DNA of 64,000 bases from Sphingobacterium sp. ML3W (GTDB lineage: Bacteria > Bacteroidota > Bacteroidia > Sphingobacteriales > Sphingobacteriaceae), in the NCBI RefSeq assembly GCF_029542085.1, contig NZ_CP107036.1:5642001-5706000 (forward strand). The letters are read 5' to 3'. The notes under the pieces are model-generated. The model was not told the DNA's origin and ran no database searches. It was given only the letters and a program-made list of their open reading frames with translations. Position 1 is the stretch's first letter; each line of letters begins with the position of its first letter. This document shows positions 33,212-42,126 of this stretch, piece after piece. The translations under genes were made by a program, and so were the position numbers.

Positions 33212-33889
33212 ATGAAATTATTGTTTTTGTTATTCGGTCTTTTTACTACTTCTTTGACTTTTGCCCAAGTACATTGGCAAAAACCCCAATATGATGAGAT
33301 CAAGAAGGTAATCGCTGCGGAAAACTCCGAAAATAATTATAATAAATTATTAAAGAGATTCAATGATCTCGATACAACATTGAGTGATGAGCACTATTTT
33401 GTATTGTATTATGGTCAATATTTTCAGGATAACTATAGCCCAGCTGGTCGTGGAAATAATTTGATTAGCAAAATGGCTAGATCTGTCAATGACAAAACCT
33501 ATCAAATATTTAAAGATTCATTATTTGCGATCAAACACCTATATCCGTTCGATTTGAGGGCACTCTCGGCAGGGAGCGCATTAGCGCATAAATTTGCTGA
33601 CAACGAATTTGCCGCTAAGTTGGATAAGCAGTTTATTGGTATATTAAAAGCGATTTTCTCAACCGGTGACGGTAAATCGCTTGAAACGGCTTTGCACATA
33701 TTGAATGTTTCTGACGAGTATGTTATCTGTGATGTATTGAATGTTTCGGTGACCGGTCAGCGGACAGTTAAAAACTGTGATTTGCTGACCACTGAAAATA
33801 ACACTGTTTTTGATAAAGGTATTTATTTTAATATAGAAAAGATTTTTGAGGGATATGCAAAGATATTCGGGACGAAAAGCAATCCATAA
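33212..33889 (+). CDS. DUF4919-family secreted protein
   Basis: A 225-residue protein with a signal peptide (about 1-18, LFTTSLTFAQ) and a globular domain that fits DUF4919 (VHWQKPQYDEIKKVIA near 20; YFVLYYGQYFQDNYSPAGR near 62; YVICDVLNVSVTGQRTVKNCD near 170). Function is unknown; the family is found mainly in Bacteroidota. Its last 35 nt overlap the start of the next lipoprotein gene, so the two are probably co-transcribed. A weak -7-like TAGCTTTA lies upstream. Confidence 0.75.
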   Translation: MKLLFLLFGLFTTSLTFAQVHWQKPQYDEIKKVIAAENSENNYNKLLKRFNDLDTTLSDEHYFVLYYGQYFQDNYSPAGRGNNLISKMARSVNDKTYQIFKDSLFAIKHLYPFDLRALSAGSALAHKFADNEFAAKLDKQFIGILKAIFSTGDGKSLETALHILNVSDEYVICDVLNVSVTGQRTVKNCDLLTTENNTVFDKGIYFNIEKIFEGYAKIFGTKSNP

Positions 33890-34253
33890 TGGAAAGCTAT
33901 TCTTGAGGTTTATAATCATCTTTCCTGTTCTGATGTTATTCTCCTGTAATTATAAAATTGATAATAAAACAACAAAATTAGAGGTTGTTGAATCTTGTAA
34001 AGAGAAACTTTATGAGAGTATTCCAATATCTACTCCTGACTCGATCGTTACAGGATATTGTACTTGTTCTACTGAAAAGTTGCTGGAAAATTATACTATT
34101 TTGGAGATAGCGAAGTCTAACTGGGATGAAAGTAGTGGGGAGCGAAGAGAGATGATGAAATTGGTTGAACCCTGTCGCCAAGATTACATGAAAAAGCTCA
34201 AAAAACATTTTAAAGATCGGGGAGAAGATTTATTTATCGTCTCCCCTAAATAG
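33855..34253 (+). CDS. Small lipoprotein overlapping the DUF4919 gene
   Basis: The ATG at 33855 gives 132 residues and overlaps the upstream gene by 35 nt. A lipoprotein signal ends with LMLFSC near residues 27-32. An alternative start is the in-frame TTG at 33903, 12 nt after the upstream stop, which would give a more normal n-region (LRFIIIFPVLMLFSC). The mature part has four more Cys (SCKE, YCTC, PCRQ) that could pair. No known domain was seen. It is convergent with fabH and has no visible terminator. The frame is coherent, with a lipobox and codon use like its neighbours. Confidence 0.65.
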   Translation: MQRYSGRKAIHNGKLFLRFIIIFPVLMLFSCNYKIDNKTTKLEVVESCKEKLYESIPISTPDSIVTGYCTCSTEKLLENYTILEIAKSNWDESSGERREMMKLVEPCRQDYMKKLKKHFKDRGEDLFIVSPK

Positions 34254-34258
34254 GTAAG

Positions 34259-35305
34259 CTACCACCTGATTAAGGCGGATCCCCAAGTGAAGCCTGCGCC
34301 AAAGGCGGCTAAACAAATAAGATCACCCTCTTTAATTTTTCCGGCTTCCCAAGCCTCACATAGTGCGATCGGTATGGAGGCTGCTGTGGTATTACCATAT
34401 TTTTGGATATTGTTGAAGACCTGATCCTCATTTAATCCTAAGGTTTTCTGCACAAACTGTGAAATACGAAGATTGGCCTGATGAGGGATCAACAGGTCAA
34501 TGTCAGAAGTTTTAAGGTTGTTCTTTGTCAAAGCCTCATGAATAACTTCGGGGAACTTTACAACGGCCTTTTTGAAAACGGCCTGTCCGTCCATATTTGG
34601 GAACGCAGTTCCATCTTCAAGCATTTCTTTGGTCATCAATAATCCGCCCAATTCCTGTTCAGGCCAGTCTGGCATTTTATCTAACCAGATTCCACTGGAT
34701 GCCCCCGGATAGTACATAGCGAGCTTTTCTGCCTCAGCCCCATCTGAATGTAAATGTGTACTCAAAATGCCTCTACCGGTTTCTGTTGTTGGCTGAACAA
34801 CCACAGCTCCGGCACCATCACCGAAAATAACAGAAACAGCACGTCCTCTGGTGGAAAAGTCGAGTGCAAATGAATGTTTCTCGGAACCCACTACAAGTAC
34901 ATTTTTGTACATCCCCGTTTTGACAAATTGATCTGCTATGGACAGGGCATAGATGAAGCCCGAACATTGGTTTCTAATATCTAATGCGCCCACTTCGTTC
35001 ATTTCCATTTCCCGTTGTAGTAATACCGCACAACCGGGAAAATAATAGTCGGGTGACAAGGTTGCGAAGATAATGAAATCGACATCTTCCTTACTGATAT
35101 TGGCGCGTTCTATGGCTATCTTCGCAGCTTCAACCCCCATTGTGGTTGTTGTTTCTCCGATACGGTCGGCATAGCGACGCTCTTTGATCCCCGTTCTTTC
35201 CTGAATCCATTCATCGCTGGTATCCATGAAACGTGTTAAGTCATTGTTGGTATATACGTTTTTCGGAACGTAATAGCCAATTCCTGCGATTTTCGACTGA
35301 AACAT
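34259..35305 (-). CDS. fabH: 3-oxoacyl-ACP synthase III (KAS III)
   Basis: Starts fatty acid synthesis by condensing acetyl-CoA with malonyl-ACP. The 348-residue thiolase-fold protein has the Cys-His-Asn triad: Cys114 in RNQCSGFIYA, His275 in LIPHQANLRIS and Asn305 in KYGNTTAASIP. The N-terminus IAGIGYYVPKNVYTNNDL and DEWIQERTGIKERR are typical KAS III. Length is near the family (310-350). It is monocistronic on this strand, divergent from clpS. A closely related role in branched-chain or other starter synthesis is possible; the core call is firm. Confidence 0.92.
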   Translation of the reverse strand: MFQSKIAGIGYYVPKNVYTNNDLTRFMDTSDEWIQERTGIKERRYADRIGETTTTMGVEAAKIAIERANISKEDVDFIIFATLSPDYYFPGCAVLLQREMEMNEVGALDIRNQCSGFIYALSIADQFVKTGMYKNVLVVGSEKHSFALDFSTRGRAVSVIFGDGAGAVVVQPTTETGRGILSTHLHSDGAEAEKLAMYYPGASSGIWLDKMPDWPEQELGGLLMTKEMLEDGTAFPNMDGQAVFKKAVVKFPEVIHEALTKNNLKTSDIDLLIPHQANLRISQFVQKTLGLNEDQVFNNIQKYGNTTAASIPIALCEAWEAGKIKEGDLICLAAFGAGFTWGSALIRW

Positions 35306-35370
35306 AATAAATTCCTCTAATTGATTGTTTCTTCCCTTTTATATTGTCGTTAATTTAGAAAAAAATATTC

Positions 35371-35378
35371 TATTTTTG
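35371..35378 (+). promoter_or_regulatory. -7 promoter element of clpS (TATTTTTG), leaderless spacing
   Basis: TAnnTTTG match with only 4 nt before the ATG at 35383, so transcription would start at or next to the start codon. Confidence 0.6.
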
Positions 35379-35382
35379 CAGC

Positions 35383-35664
35383 ATGGGTACCCAAACTGCT
35401 GAAGAAACCTTTACGTTAGAAGAGATATTAGCGTCTGTTAAGGACTCTAATCGCCTGATTTTGTGGAATGACGAAACGAACACGTTCGACCATGTGATTC
35501 ATTGTTTGATGTATCACCTTCAATATACCGAAAAGCAAGCTGAAAAAATTGCCTGGAAAGTACATACTGAAGGGAAGTGTGCCGTTTTGGAGGGTACTTT
35601 TACAGAGATGGAAATCTACCGTAAGATTTTGAAAGCAGAAGGCTTGACGGTCTCTGTGGAATAA
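35383..35664 (+). CDS. clpS: ATP-dependent Clp protease adaptor ClpS
   Basis: Adaptor that delivers N-degron substrates to ClpAP-type proteases. The 93 residues fit the family (about 100). The core begins NRLILWNDETNTFDHVIHCL (the family form is [VI]-[LI]-xNDxxTxxxxVx), followed by TEKQAEKIAWKVHTEGKCAVLEG, in which A-x-x-[IL]-x-x-x-VH-x-x-G matches, and ends with the AEGLTV strand. The N-degron-binding Asn-Asp pair in WNDE is retained. It is monocistronic with a leaderless-type promoter. Some residues differ from E. coli ClpS, so substrate preference may differ. Confidence 0.85.
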   Translation: MGTQTAEETFTLEEILASVKDSNRLILWNDETNTFDHVIHCLMYHLQYTEKQAEKIAWKVHTEGKCAVLEGTFTEMEIYRKILKAEGLTVSVE

Positions 35665-35767
35665 ATTTACTATCCTTTTTGTTACCGTAATAATGTGGTT
35701 ACGCTTCAAGTTTGTCTCTAAGTTTTAGTTTTATTTGCACTGAACTATAAACTAAGCTGAAGCTCTC

Positions 35768-38212
35768 ATGTTATTTAACGCTAAATCGTTTAAATTTTTA
35801 TTACTTGTATTTCTTCTGCCGGTTGTGGCTTTTGCACAAACCGGTCAAATCAAAGCTATCTTGATCGATAGCAAAACATCCAAACCAATTTCATCTGCCA
35901 GTGCCGCACTTTTAGATGCCAGTAACAATAGTTATGTCAAAGGAGGGCAGTCCGTAGACCAAGGATTTCTTTTATTTTCCGATATTAAGCCGGGTAAATA
36001 TAATGTTCGTATCAGCTACGTAGGTTATGAAACGCATACCATTGAAGGGGTAGATGTGGTTGCGTCCAAGAGCAAAGACCTTGGACGGGTTGGTTTAAAT
36101 TCAACAGGTGAACTGCTGGAGGAGGTTGTAGTCGAAGGGAAAGTGCCTGCGATGCAGATTGGTATTGACCGCAAAACCTTTAACGTGGGCGAGAGCTTGG
36201 TCAGTGCGGGTGGAACAGCAACAGATGTGTTAGCCAATGTACCGACGCTTCAGGTGGATCAAGATGGATCGGTGAGCCTGCGTGGATCCAGCAGTGTCAA
36301 GATTCTAATAGATGGTCGCGAGTCAGCACTCGCAGGAAACGATGTCACATCTTTGCTTCAGAGTCTTCCGGCTAATTCCATAGAAAAGGTTGAGGTCATC
36401 ACCAATCCCTCATCTAAATATGACGCGGAAGGGCAGACGGGGATTATCAATATCGTCTTAAAGAAAAATATTCGAACAGGGCTGAATGGATCAGTAAATA
36501 CATCTGCTGGTTCCTATGATAATTATATGGCTGGTATAACATTGAATTATCGTGACCGGAAATTCAATTATTTCGGATCCTATAACTTCAATAAACGCAA
36601 TATGGTTGGCAGTGGGAAAACGGACAATATCTTTTTAAGCGATACGACACGCAACTATAGTGAATCTGAATCGTCAAGGAAGGGAAATAGCCATACGGTC
36701 AAAGCCGGATTTGATTATAATATGTCTGATCGTACTTCATTGAGCTTTTCGGGTAATTTGAGCGTTCGAGATAATAAACGGATAGAGGATTTAGATTATC
36801 GGTTTTATAAATTATCTCAGGAGACTGGAACGAGCGTACGTAATTCCACTCAATTTGAAGACGACTTAGGGTATGAATTCAACGCCGATTTCAGACATCA
36901 ATTTAAGCGACAAGGAGAGGAATTGACGGCGAATGCGAGCTACGGAAGAGACAAAGAGGATGGGACGAATGGCTTCTTGCAAAATTATACCGATGGACGG
37001 AGAAATACCCAACGAAATAATGTGACCTCTGAAGATGGGAAGAATATCAATCTTCAACTGGATTATGTGTTGCCTTTCTCTGAATCAAGCAAATTTGAGG
37101 CCGGCTACCGTTCCCAGATTAGAAAATCTTTTGATACACAAGTATCCGATACTTTGATCGTCGATGAAATTTATGGACGAGACTATAGGGTTAGCAATGA
37201 TTTTGATTTTACCAGTGCTGTCCATGCGATCTATGCCAATTATCAAAATAAGCTGACGGATAAAATTGGTTATCAAATTGGATTACGGGGTGAACAATTT
37301 GAACTCAAATCCACTTATTTCTCCAAGGATCCGGATGCCGTAGAAAAAGAATCCAAAGCAAAGCAGAATTTTTTCAGATTATACCCGACATTGTTTTTGA
37401 CCTATGATGTAGCTGATAACGGTGATAAAGTTCAGTTTAGCTATTCGCGTCGTGTGCAACGTGCACGTGGATGGCAGGTCAATCCATTTTTAAATGTATC
37501 CGATGATTTGAATTACCGTCAGGGAAATCCGAATTTGAAACCTGAAGATGTACATAGTTTAGAGTTGAGCTTTGCCAAAACTTTTGGAAAGGTCAATTTA
37601 ATATCTTCGGCTTACTTTAATCATGCCAGTGAGGTTATACAGCCTTTTGTCTACAAAATAGAAGATGGAAGGACCTATAGTCGATGGGAAAACATGACGA
37701 GCCGTAATCTTTCAGGCTTTGAATTTATCTCAAAAGTCAATGCGACGAAGGATTTTGACTTTACATTTAATCTTAATTTGATTCACATTAAATATAATGC
37801 AAATCCGGACTACGATATAAAAGAGAGAAAGGACTTCGCTTATAATGCCAATTTAACGGCCAATTATCGTTTTACACCTACTTTCTCTGCTCAAATGAGA
37901 GGAGAATACAATTCGTCACGCGTCATGGCCCAAGGACAGATGAATGCGATGAAAGGGGTGGATGTGGCGTTGAAAAAAGATGTATTTAAGAAGAAAGCTT
38001 CGATTATGCTGAATGTTAGAGACCTGTTTAACTCACGGAAGATGAATGGTGTGACAGAGACTTCCCAACTTATATCTAATTTTGAGCACCGTTGGATGAA
38101 GAGAATGGTCACTTTATCGCTCTCTTATCGTTTTGGTAGTCAGGACCTAATTAAGTCGAAGAAGAAAGAAACACAGACAAATGAAATAAACGGTGGTGGA
38201 GAGGAATATTAA
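35768..38212 (+). CDS. TonB-dependent outer-membrane receptor with carboxypeptidase-like domain
   Basis: An 814-residue outer-membrane protein. A signal peptide (1-23) ends at FAQTG; a carboxypeptidase-regulatory-like domain covers about 25-115 (LIDSKTSKPISSASAAL); then a plug domain (LDVLANVPTLQVDQDGSVSLRGSSSVKILIDGRES in parts near 155-190); and an outer-membrane barrel of OMP_b-brl_3 type to the C-terminus. It lacks the STN domain and SusD partner, so it is not a SusC. Substrate is unknown. It is followed by the DUF1080 gene after 67 nt, probably on the same transcript. Confidence 0.88.
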   Translation: MLFNAKSFKFLLLVFLLPVVAFAQTGQIKAILIDSKTSKPISSASAALLDASNNSYVKGGQSVDQGFLLFSDIKPGKYNVRISYVGYETHTIEGVDVVASKSKDLGRVGLNSTGELLEEVVVEGKVPAMQIGIDRKTFNVGESLVSAGGTATDVLANVPTLQVDQDGSVSLRGSSSVKILIDGRESALAGNDVTSLLQSLPANSIEKVEVITNPSSKYDAEGQTGIINIVLKKNIRTGLNGSVNTSAGSYDNYMAGITLNYRDRKFNYFGSYNFNKRNMVGSGKTDNIFLSDTTRNYSESESSRKGNSHTVKAGFDYNMSDRTSLSFSGNLSVRDNKRIEDLDYRFYKLSQETGTSVRNSTQFEDDLGYEFNADFRHQFKRQGEELTANASYGRDKEDGTNGFLQNYTDGRRNTQRNNVTSEDGKNINLQLDYVLPFSESSKFEAGYRSQIRKSFDTQVSDTLIVDEIYGRDYRVSNDFDFTSAVHAIYANYQNKLTDKIGYQIGLRGEQFELKSTYFSKDPDAVEKESKAKQNFFRLYPTLFLTYDVADNGDKVQFSYSRRVQRARGWQVNPFLNVSDDLNYRQGNPNLKPEDVHSLELSFAKTFGKVNLISSAYFNHASEVIQPFVYKIEDGRTYSRWENMTSRNLSGFEFISKVNATKDFDFTFNLNLIHIKYNANPDYDIKERKDFAYNANLTANYRFTPTFSAQMRGEYNSSRVMAQGQMNAMKGVDVALKKDVFKKKASIMLNVRDLFNSRKMNGVTETSQLISNFEHRWMKRMVTLSLSYRFGSQDLIKSKKKETQTNEINGGGEEY

Positions 38213-38279
38213 AAAATATTCCTCTTTTTAAGCCCAAATATGTAATTTTAATTTTGAAACAAACCTAAAACTAAAAAGA

Positions 38280-39089
38280 ATGAAGTTATTAAAAACAGTT
38301 CTTGCGGTATCAGTGATGGCATTTTCTGCACATCTTAATACTGCCGTGGCGCAAGCAAAAAAAGAAGTTCCAGCTTACAAAATTTTGGATCTGCCACGTG
38401 TGGATATCAAGAAATTCAAAAAGAATAAGGCCGGAGCATATATTATTTTTGATGGTACTTCCATGGAAGGCTGGAGAGGATATGATAAAACTGTAGTTCC
38501 AAAAAAATGGGTAATCAATGAAGGCGCAATTAAATTTGATAGTGGAGCGAATGTAGGCAAGGACGAAGGTGGAGATTTGATTTTCGCGCATGACTTCAAA
38601 AACTTCGAATTGGAATTGGAATGGAAAGTAGCAAAAGGAGCAAATTCCGGAATTTTCTTTTTGGCTAAAGAAGTCGAAGGTCAGCCAATTTATATCTCAT
38701 CACCCGAGTGTCAAGTTCTTGACAACGAAAACCATCCAGATGCTAAAATGGGCGTCGATGGGAATCGTAAGTCTACATCATTGTATGATATGATTCCTGC
38801 GAAACCACAAAATGGCAAACCTTATGGCGAATGGAACAAGGTGAAGATCCGCGTGAACAATGGTAAAGTTGAGCACTTCCAAAATGGTGTGAAAGTCGTT
38901 GAATATACCCTATGGGATAAATCTTGGGTTGACCTATTACAAAAAAGTAAATTCAGTCAAGAAAAATGGCCTTTGGCTTTTGAGTTGCTGAGCCATGTAG
39001 GTGGAGACAGCAAATCAGGAGTGATTGGTCTTCAAGATCATGGAAATGATGTTTGGTTTAAGAACATAACCGTTAAAGTTTTAAAATAG
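38280..39089 (+). CDS. DUF1080 (3-keto-disaccharide hydrolase-type) protein
   Basis: A 269-residue secreted protein with a signal peptide (1-24, HLNTAVAQAK). The domain starts at KAGAYIIFDGTSMEGWRGYDK (near 47-67), the family's FDG-x-x-L-x-GW motif, and includes DLIFAHDFKNFELELEWKV, ANSGIFFLAKEVEG, SPECQVLDNENHPDAK and YGEWNKVKIRVNNGKVEHFQNG. The concanavalin-like fold is known from enzymes acting on 3-keto-glucosides; substrate here is unknown. It follows the TonB-dependent receptor by 67 nt. A strong hairpin at 39166-39206 lies downstream. Confidence 0.88.
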   Translation: MKLLKTVLAVSVMAFSAHLNTAVAQAKKEVPAYKILDLPRVDIKKFKKNKAGAYIIFDGTSMEGWRGYDKTVVPKKWVINEGAIKFDSGANVGKDEGGDLIFAHDFKNFELELEWKVAKGANSGIFFLAKEVEGQPIYISSPECQVLDNENHPDAKMGVDGNRKSTSLYDMIPAKPQNGKPYGEWNKVKIRVNNGKVEHFQNGVKVVEYTLWDKSWVDLLQKSKFSQEKWPLAFELLSHVGGDSKSGVIGLQDHGNDVWFKNITVKVLK

Positions 39090-39165
39090 AAACCCGCAGG
39101 CTTTCGTAAATCTAAAAGCTCCGGAAGCGTATTGGAGTTATTTCTGCCGAATAAAAACAGAACTT

Positions 39166-39206
39166 TATAACAGAAAAGCAGCTTTTAAAGCTGCTTTTCT
39201 GTTATA
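39166..39206. terminator. Bidirectional terminator (DUF1080 gene / yjjG)
   Basis: A perfect 18-bp stem (39166-39183 with 39189-39206; core AGAAAAGCAGCT) has a 5-nt loop. It contains the yjjG stop codon. Confidence 0.87.
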
Positions 39207-39906
39207 ATATTGCTTGCAATTCTTTCAGATCGACGATCATGTGTGGTACATCTTCAGGTTTTTCCGTACTGTTCGGATTAAAGAAGATCGCATCCATTCC
39301 GACATTCATTGCCCCACGTACATCCGCATCCAGATTATCTCCAATCATCAATGATTGTTGTACGTGTGCCCCCGTGGTTTCCAGTGCAAATTGAAAGATC
39401 TTTGGATCAGGTTTGTTCACTCCGACGACTTCAGAAATAAAGATATTTTTGAAATATTTGTTCAAATTGCTTTTTTCCAATTTGGTCTCACAAGCCTCTT
39501 TAAAACCATTGGAGATCAAATGCAGGTTGTATTTTTCGTCCAGATAAGCCAAGGTTTCATGCGCATGTGGAAATAAATTCGTCTTTTGAGGACAGATCGC
39601 GAGGTATTCCAGTTCAAATTCTTCCGGAAACAATTCGGGATCTACACCCAATTCGATAAATGTATCAGCAAATCGAGCCTTTCTTAACTCGGGTTTTGAA
39701 ATCTTTCCATGATGGTATAATCCCCAAAGGCGATGATTGTTGATCGTATAAGTTTCTATGAAACGGGTAGGGGATTCCTTGTTAAACAAGTTGTCAAACT
39801 TGTATTTAAAATATAGTTCGTGGAGACTTTCTTCGGCATTTTTGTCAAAATCCCAGATGGTATGATCCAAATCAAAGAAAATATCCTTTTTCTCACGATT
39901 AAACAT
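39202..39906 (-). CDS. yjjG: HAD phosphatase, YjjG-type noncanonical pyrimidine nucleotidase
   Basis: A 234-residue HAD hydrolase. Motif I is FFDLDHTIWDFD (nucleophile and acid Asp near residues 13-15), motif II is LHLISNGFKE, the Lys is in EVVGVNKPDPKIFQ and motif III is MIGDNLDADVRGAMNVGM. These fit YjjG-type nucleotidases that house-clean odd pyrimidine nucleotides; exact substrates are inferred. The start is ATG 39906: an earlier in-frame GTG at 39921 precedes and overlaps the TATATTTG box. Only 3 nt separate box and ATG. Divergent from the histidine kinase. Confidence 0.85.
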   Translation of the reverse strand: MFNREKKDIFFDLDHTIWDFDKNAEESLHELYFKYKFDNLFNKESPTRFIETYTINNHRLWGLYHHGKISKPELRKARFADTFIELGVDPELFPEEFELEYLAICPQKTNLFPHAHETLAYLDEKYNLHLISNGFKEACETKLEKSNLNKYFKNIFISEVVGVNKPDPKIFQFALETTGAHVQQSLMIGDNLDADVRGAMNVGMDAIFFNPNSTEKPEDVPHMIVDLKELQAIL

Positions 39907-39909
39907 ATA

Positions 39910-39917
39910 CAAATATA
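39910..39917 (-). promoter_or_regulatory. -7 promoter element of yjjG (TATATTTG), leaderless spacing
   Basis: TAnnTTTG match with 3 nt before the ATG at 39906, which implies a leaderless transcript. No clear -33 element. Confidence 0.58.
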
Positions 39918-40012
39918 CCACCTCTGGGGAGATTTTATCTTATTGTGAATCGGCTAATTTTCTTCTTTGTGTCATAATCTTTAGGATATTTCCGAATGCC
40001 TTGGTGAATAGC

Positions 40013-40020
40013 TATTTTTG
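40013..40020 (+). promoter_or_regulatory. -7 promoter element of the kinase operon (TATTTTTG), leaderless spacing
   Basis: TAnnTTTG match with 4 nt before the ATG at 40025. Confidence 0.55.
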
Positions 40021-40024
40021 CTAC

Positions 40025-40900
40025 ATGAAGAAAGCGCTTTTACTCTTTTATTTCCTTTTGTTTTACGCGATCATGCAGTTGATATGGTGGGGGGTGATGT
40101 TCATCCGGTTTGATCCGAGCAAAAAGAACATGATTATAGGCGAAGGTATTTTCTTCTTGATCATTTTTTTATGGGGTGCGTGGCGGTTAAAGCGCTTGGT
40201 AGAGCGAGAACAGAAATTGTTGCAACAGCAGCAAAATTTCCTTTTGGCTATTACGCATGAGTTGAAATCTCCTTTGGCTTCAGTCAAACTCTATATTCAG
40301 ACCATTTTGCGACGGGATCTGGATAAAGAGCAACAGCAGACTTTTTTAAGAAATTCCCTAAAAGATATTGAGCGATTGGATGATCTGGTAGAGAATGTCT
40401 TGATGACAACCAAATTGGATAGCCGCAATTACAGTATGCCCAAAGAGGATTTTAACTTTACTTCTTTGGTGGAGCAGATTGTCGATCGACTTCAAAAGAA
40501 TTCATGCAGCTCACAGGTATTGAAACCTTACCTGGAGTCGGATATTATTATCCATGGTGACAAATTTGCGATAAGTAATGTCGTGACAAATCTCATTGAG
40601 AATGCTATTAAATATTCACCGGCCTGTGCCATGGTGGATGTCAAACTATATACGGAGAGCAGTAAAATAATTTTTTCTGTTGCTGACCATGGTATCGGTA
40701 TCAGTGATGAAGAGAAAAAACTTATCTTTAATAAGTTTTATCGCGTGGGAAGTGAAGCGACACGGAAAACCAAAGGTACTGGTTTGGGGTTATATATCGT
40801 GAAAACCGTGTTGCAGAAGCACGATGCGACCATTAAAGTTAAAGATAACACTCCTAAAGGGAGTATTTTTGAAGTAACATTTGAAAGAAATGCAAAGTAA
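40025..40900 (+). CDS. Sensor histidine kinase
   Basis: A 291-residue membrane kinase. Two TM segments (about 5-27 and 38-53) are joined by only about 10 residues, so there is no periplasmic sensor domain; it may sense the membrane or a partner protein. The H-box is LLAITHELKSPLASVK with His78, the N-box NLIENAIKYSP (near 191), then DHGIGIS and GTGLGLYIV. The ATG at 40025 is the start; an in-frame TTG at 40001 lies upstream of the TATTTTTG box. It overlaps the response regulator by 11 nt. Signal and targets are unknown. Confidence 0.93.
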   Translation: MKKALLLFYFLLFYAIMQLIWWGVMFIRFDPSKKNMIIGEGIFFLIIFLWGAWRLKRLVEREQKLLQQQQNFLLAITHELKSPLASVKLYIQTILRRDLDKEQQQTFLRNSLKDIERLDDLVENVLMTTKLDSRNYSMPKEDFNFTSLVEQIVDRLQKNSCSSQVLKPYLESDIIIHGDKFAISNVVTNLIENAIKYSPACAMVDVKLYTESSKIIFSVADHGIGISDEEKKLIFNKFYRVGSEATRKTKGTGLGLYIVKTVLQKHDATIKVKDNTPKGSIFEVTFERNAK

Positions 40901-41597
40901 ACAAAGAATATTACTTGTCGAAGATGAAGAACACTTGTTAGAAGCAATCAAGTTGAATCTCGAAATGGAAGGTTACCGTGTCACTACGGCTACTGACGGA
41001 AAAAAAGCATTGAAAGTTTTTAAAGAGGAACGTTTCAATCTCGTGATATTGGACGTTATGATCCCTGAAATTGACGGATTTCAAGTTGCAGAAACAATCC
41101 GACTACAGAATACAGAGGTTCCTATCATGTTTTTGACTGCCAAGAACAGTAGCGAAGACCGTATCACTGGACTAAAAAAAGGTGCCGATGATTATTTGGT
41201 AAAACCTTTCAATTTAGAAGAATTGATTCTCCGTGTAGGAAATTTGGTTCGTCGCGGTATGAAACCAGATGATCTTAAAGAATTGAATTCTTATCAAATC
41301 GGTGATAAAACCATCTATTTTAATTCTTACGAATTGCATCATGCAGATGGAACGATTACCTCATTGACAAAAAAAGAAACCATGCTATTGAAGCTGTTGA
41401 TCGAACGTCGTAACGAAGCCGTTTCCCGTGAGCAGATTTTAGAAACTGTATGGAATTATGACGTCTATCCTTCGACGCGTACCATTGACAATTTCATTTT
41501 GACATTCCGGAAATATTTTGAGCCGGATCAAAAGCACCCAATCTATTTCCACTCTATCCGAGGTGTTGGTTATAAATTTACCGACAATAACGCATAG
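40890..41597 (+). CDS. OmpR-family response regulator
   Basis: A 235-residue regulator paired with the kinase just upstream (11-nt overlap). The receiver domain has the acidic pair VEDEEH at 10-14, phospho-acceptor Asp55 in LVILDVMIPE and the switch Lys in LVKPFNLEE (near 105). The C-terminal winged helix (about 140-232) includes TSLTKKETMLLKLLIERRNE and TRTIDNFILTFRKYFE. Start at ATG 40890; the upstream TTG 40881 is an alternative. Two more genes, TPR and hemE, follow on the same strand with minimal gaps. Targets are unknown. Confidence 0.94.
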   Translation: MQSKQRILLVEDEEHLLEAIKLNLEMEGYRVTTATDGKKALKVFKEERFNLVILDVMIPEIDGFQVAETIRLQNTEVPIMFLTAKNSSEDRITGLKKGADDYLVKPFNLEELILRVGNLVRRGMKPDDLKELNSYQIGDKTIYFNSYELHHADGTITSLTKKETMLLKLLIERRNEAVSREQILETVWNYDVYPSTRTIDNFILTFRKYFEPDQKHPIYFHSIRGVGYKFTDNNA

Positions 41598-41607
41598 CAA
41601 ATAAAAG

Positions 41608-42126
41608 ATGATGACAATTAAGGCTAGAATAGCCGTTATTTTTATTGCTGCGTTATTTTTGGGCTATGGTTTATACCAAGGTCATTACCAGACAGCCGTA
41701 TTGTTGGCTGGTGGAATTGGTTATCTAATTTGGAGCCATTTTCGGGAGGGGTCAGTTTTCTTGGCAACACAAGCTTTTCATCGGCAAGACTATGAAAAGA
41801 CAAAAAACTTGTTATCCGAAATAAAAAATCCGGATACCCTTCGTAAAGGCCGTCGTAATTTTTATGAATTTATGATGGGAAATATAGCTCTAAAGGAGGA
41901 GCGTATCGATGAGGCTGAATATCATTTTCAGCTGGCTTCTCGTCTACCTTGGAAAAAAGATAATGAAAAAGGTATGGTAATGATCAATCTGGCTAATATC
42001 GCGCTGCGAAAAACGGATTATGAACGAGCAAGGGCGTATACAGATGTGGCTAACAAATTGCATTTAACTGCAAGACAGGTCAGTATTATTACAAAAATAG
42101 AAAACGAAATTTCAAAACATTTATAG
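41608..42126 (+). CDS. TPR-containing membrane protein
   Basis: A 172-residue protein with two N-terminal TM segments (about 7-24 and 27-45) followed by helix pairs resembling two to three tetratricopeptide-type units (QAFHRQDYEKTKNLLSEIK, NIALKEERIDEAEYHFQLA, NIALRKTDYERARAYTDVA). The soluble part is probably cytoplasmic. It begins 10 nt after the response-regulator stop and its TAG overlaps the GTG of hemE by one base, so it is part of the operon. A scaffold role is a guess; no function is known. Confidence 0.7.
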   Translation: MMTIKARIAVIFIAALFLGYGLYQGHYQTAVLLAGGIGYLIWSHFREGSVFLATQAFHRQDYEKTKNLLSEIKNPDTLRKGRRNFYEFMMGNIALKEERIDEAEYHFQLASRLPWKKDNEKGMVMINLANIALRKTDYERARAYTDVANKLHLTARQVSIITKIENEISKHL

